Assembly (NCBI GenBank): GCA_027382625.1
Contig: JAJKFJ010023882.1
Coordinates: 1 to 54,922, forward strand
Reading direction: 5' to 3'
DNA length: 54,922 nucleotides
Source: Tetmemena sp. SeJ-2015
Taxonomy: Eukaryota; Ciliophora; Spirotrichea; Sporadotrichida; Oxytrichidae
Shown: piece after piece, positions 52,398 through 54,922 of the stretch
Numbering within the stretch: position 1 is the first letter of the stretch
Layout of the letters: every line of letters begins with the position of its first letter
Position numbers and translations under genes: made by a program
Notes under the pieces: model-generated
Told to the model about the DNA's origin: nothing
The model's database searches: none
Seen by the model: the letters and a program-made list of their open reading frames with translations, nothing else

Positions 52398-54922
52398 ATG
52401 GATAAATACAAAATTATCACTACACTAGGAGAAGGTTCGTTCGGTTCAGTTTTCAAAGCTGTAAATAAAGGAATTTTATAAGATTAAAATTTATAATATA
52501 TTTCAGTAAGGAATCAATTTTTAACAATAAAATTTAATCCTGTTTCATTTAAAGTAGACTCACTTATATGCGTTTTCATGGTAAATGCCCCTTATTTAAA
52601 TTATTTAATTCATTGTAAATAATGAAACAAACCAGATTGTGGCCATAAAAAGACTAAAATTTTATAACAAATATTTCTTTTTGAAGACTTAAATCTGATT
52701 TGAAATGGGAAGATGCTCTGAACATGATTGAGATAAAGTCACTCAAGCGTCTCAATAATCACTCAAACGTTATCAAAGTCCTCGAAATGATAAGAAAAGA
52801 ACAAAAGATCAAACTATTCAATTAATTTTGTAGATCTATATCGTGATGGAGTATTGCGAAAAGGAACTCTACAAGGAGCTAATGAGTTGCAGCAAAAATA
52901 ACACTCAAATTAGTGAAACTCATATTAAATTACATTTTTTTAAGTTAAAAAAACTGACATCAAAATTATCATGGGATAGGCTATTTCTGCTATAAACTAC
53001 TTGCACAAAAATAATTTCATGCATCGTGATATCAAGCCTGAAAACTATCAAATATTATTTTTTAAACTTTCTCTTGAAAAACAATAATTCTGATGAGACT
53101 TCAAGTATTTAGAGTAGAAAATTTCTCTTCTATTTATGTTTATAGAAACTTTAGCATGCAGACTTACACTCTGAAACTGGCAGACTTTGGAGCCTCTAAG
53201 GATATGTCAGAGAATGTCGGAGGTGGGAAGCTAACTGAGTATGTAGGAACGCGCTGGTACCGCGCTCCTGAACTTTTACTTTTCTCTAACGCAAGTTCTC
53301 CCTATACTCAGTCAGTTGATATTTTCGCGCTGGGGTGCTTGATGCTTGAGCTATATTTAGGCATTCCTGCTTTCCCAGGTACGAATGAAAATGATCAACT
53401 CAACAAAATATTTTCCATCCTAGGTACTCCCAAGTAAAGTGAGTGGCCAGCTGGATATCAAGCAGCTTAGGTTAAAGGAATGCAGTTTACTCAATTTAGT
53501 TATGTTCCATTGACCTCACTATAAATAAAATAAGTGCGATTGATTATCTCATTTCAAGTAGTTATACTTAAGCGATAATTAAAAGGGATATTTGTCAAGA
53601 GGGGATTGAATTAATTCAAGGCATGCTGAAGTTTGATGCCTAGCAAAGATTCACAGCCACATAGTGCTTAAATCATCCCTACTTTAGAGATGTGCAAACT
53701 TATATCTCAGTATCAAACAAGTATTTTTAATTTTTAAACCCTAGGTAGCAATAAATAGGATAGAATAGGTAACAGATTTTAAGGCAGGGGTAAAATCAAC
53801 AAAAGTAAGTAATGGGATGTGATATTTTTGAAGATAACCATTTTAATGAATGATTTATAAACACCCCAAAGTATCCAATAACTGATAATAGCATTGCAGC
53901 TAAAGATCCCTATTAGAAAGATTAGAATAATGACAGTGCTCAACTGACAGGATTCTCGAAGTAAAAAAGTTTGAAGAGTCAATATTTAAATTTCATTTTT
54001 AGTAGAATCCAGCTGTAGCATCAGATGATCTAAACAGCTCTTTTGCTAGCAATGCTGGAAACTTTTAAAACTAAAATGACGTGAGGAGGATGAGCAGATA
54101 TGGCGCATTTAATTTGAACACTCATATGACTCAACCTACTTTAAATTCTAAAAAGATCTCTAATTTAGATGAGTCCTTTAACATAGGATTAAATGAATTA
54201 GAGAACAAAAAAGTCTTTGGGATGAATGGAATAAGCACTTCACCTATTTCTTTTATTATGTTTTAGTGTTAACTATCAACAGCAAACCTTTCTCAACAAA
54301 GCCACTGATCGCCCAAAATTCTTAAATTTCTAATAAAAATCTGAACTATCAATAAAGTCTTTACAACAATAGAAATTAAATTTGGTTTTGAACTTTTTTA
54401 CAACAGTTCGATGATGAATAGTTAAGCATCGAATTCTAATTATCCCACTCCGTCTCGAGATCATAATGAATCAAAAAAGCTTTAAGGCATTGGTAATTCC
54501 TACCTAGGTTCGCAACAACAGCCCTAACTTACATTGTAAAGTAGCAATATAGTGCCAACTCTAAATAATAAACCCACTAATATAGTGTCAAGAACATTTA
54601 ATGACATGGATGACGATTTTCTCTCTCAATAACTTTCAAAATAAGATGACACAATATTTGGAGCTTCTAGTTAATATATTAAATCTTAAAATGGTTATAA
54701 CTTATTTAGTGGAAACAATCAATTCTAAAAGCAAACTCCTTTGAGTAATCCAATTTTTAACACAGCTTAAGCTTCGAGTGGAGCTTATAATAACAGACTC
54801 GCAAATAACCAAAGAAGAGCTTTCATTCCTGATTATGCACAGGGACCCAATAGTAATTAATTTGGAGCGAGTCTAAATAGCGGTGGCAGTCCAGTTATAT
54901 TCGGGACTAAAAGTTAAAAGCT
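52398..54922 (+). CDS. RCK/MAPK-like protein kinase (MAK/ICK/MOK type), runs off the window
   Basis: The RCK family controls cilium length and intraflagellar transport. It starts at ATG 52398 (MDKYKIITTLGEGSFGSV, glycine loop). TNQIVAIKRLK carries the ATP lysine, then NMIEIKSLKRLNNH, YIVMEYCEKELYKEL, the HRD loop NFMHRDIKPEN, LKLADFGASKD, TEYVGTRWYRAPELLL (a TEY activation motif), SVDIFALGCLMLELYLG, AFPGTNENDQLNKIF and ERLQ-like AQQRFTATQCLNHPYF. After about 53.73 kb a long Asn/Gln/Ser-rich tail continues (RRMSRYGAFNLNTHM, TFNDMDDDFLSQQLSK) to the window edge without a stop. Four IESs in the catalytic domain are resolved; others remain around 52.46-52.62, 53.5-53.6 and 53.74-54.0 kb. Confidence 0.85.
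52657..52694 (+). other. IES in RCK kinase, pointer AAAT
   Basis: AAAT at 52657-52660 and 52691-52694, 34 bp. Excision joins VAIKRLK to SDLKWEDALNMIE in frame. Confidence 0.78.
52806..52836 (+). other. IES in RCK kinase, pointer AGATC
   Basis: AGATC at 52806-52810 and 52832-52836, 26 bp. Excision gives MIRKEQKIYIVMEYCEKE, the expected hinge region. Confidence 0.88.
52916..52955 (+). other. IES in RCK kinase, pointer AAACT
   Basis: AAACT at 52916-52920 and 52951-52955, 35 bp. Excision joins NTQISET to DIKIIMGQAISAINYLH in frame. Confidence 0.85.
53042..53150 (+). other. IES in RCK kinase, pointer AAACT again
   Basis: AAACT at 53042-53046 and 53146-53150, 104 bp. Excision gives RDIKPENFSMQTYTLKLA, connecting the catalytic loop to DFG. 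It uses the same 5-bp word as the preceding IES. Confidence 0.85.

Noticed and set aside
1..54922. Degenerate region full of pseudogenes
   Set aside because: The apparent stops are TAA/TAG codons for Gln, and the frame breaks coincide with pointer repeats. Motifs are intact after excision.
1..54922. Tetrahymena or Euplotes origin
   Set aside because: Scrambled blocks and long pointers argue against Tetrahymena; TGA ends the genes and is not used as Cys, which argues against Euplotes.
1..54922. Telomeric C4A4/G4T4 blocks, TBE-type transposon ends, CRISPR arrays, tRNA or rRNA genes
   Set aside because: None was found on reading either strand. Absence of tRNAs was judged by eye only; a covariance search would be decisive.

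Overview
The window reads as germline (micronuclear) DNA of a hypotrich ciliate (Oxytricha/Stylonychia type). Two things show this. First, the code: TAA and TAG stand in frame where known proteins have Gln (for example the Q of the helicase motif LTGQEEI is TAG), while TGA ends the proteins. A standard-code ORF search therefore shreds every gene. Second, the genes are cut by short AT-rich segments whose two ends carry the same 3-9 bp word. Removing the segment plus one copy of the word restores frame and a conserved protein motif. That is the signature of internal eliminated sequences (IESs) and pointers between macronuclear-destined segments (MDSs). True GT-AG introns of about 35-50 bp are also present.

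Layout: 0.4-4.5 kb holds three + strand genes: alpha-tubulin acetyltransferase (ATAT1), the Rag GTPase RagA/B and the autophagy E2-like ATG10. 4.5-5.9 kb (-) is a gene ending in a FAR1/GCM1-like zinc motif. 6.0-8.3 kb (+) is a coiled-coil protein, and 8.5-9.3 kb (+) an EEF1AKMT1-type methyltransferase. 9.4-10.8 kb (-) is a DXD glycosyltransferase.

10.9-20.7 kb (-) contains two scrambled genes, one nested inside the other. A large ASH-domain (HYDIN/DLEC1-like) ciliary gene has its last part (20.68-20.10 kb) upstream of everything else. Inside it lies a DHX35-type DEAH helicase whose C-terminal half (19.99-18.18 kb) precedes its N-terminal half (18.11-17.03 kb). Germline order on the - strand is ASH-end, DHX35-end, DHX35-start, ASH-start. 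Pointers of 9 and 15 bp rejoin the pieces in frame.

20.9-25.4 kb (+) and 28.3-25.3 kb (-) are convergent, low-complexity, Gln/Asn/Ser-rich genes. 28.5-32.8 kb has two MATE transporter paralogues flanking an opposite-strand TLDc gene. 33.7-36.8 kb is a SAM-plus-kinase gene. 40.8-37.6 kb (-) is a multipass membrane protein.

40.9-45.3 kb holds a third scrambled gene, a WD40 protein resembling the Polycomb subunit EED. Its N-terminal half is on the - strand and its C-terminal half on the + strand, with an unrelated + strand gene between them. The two halves share an 11-bp pointer that lies inside an intron. 46.1-48.3 kb is an unrecognised + gene, and 48.3-50.4 kb is mostly AT-rich germline DNA. 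50.4-52.0 kb is a mitochondrial carrier, and 52.4 kb to the end is an RCK/MAPK-like kinase whose tail runs off the window.

All identifications come from reading translations by eye. No database search was made.
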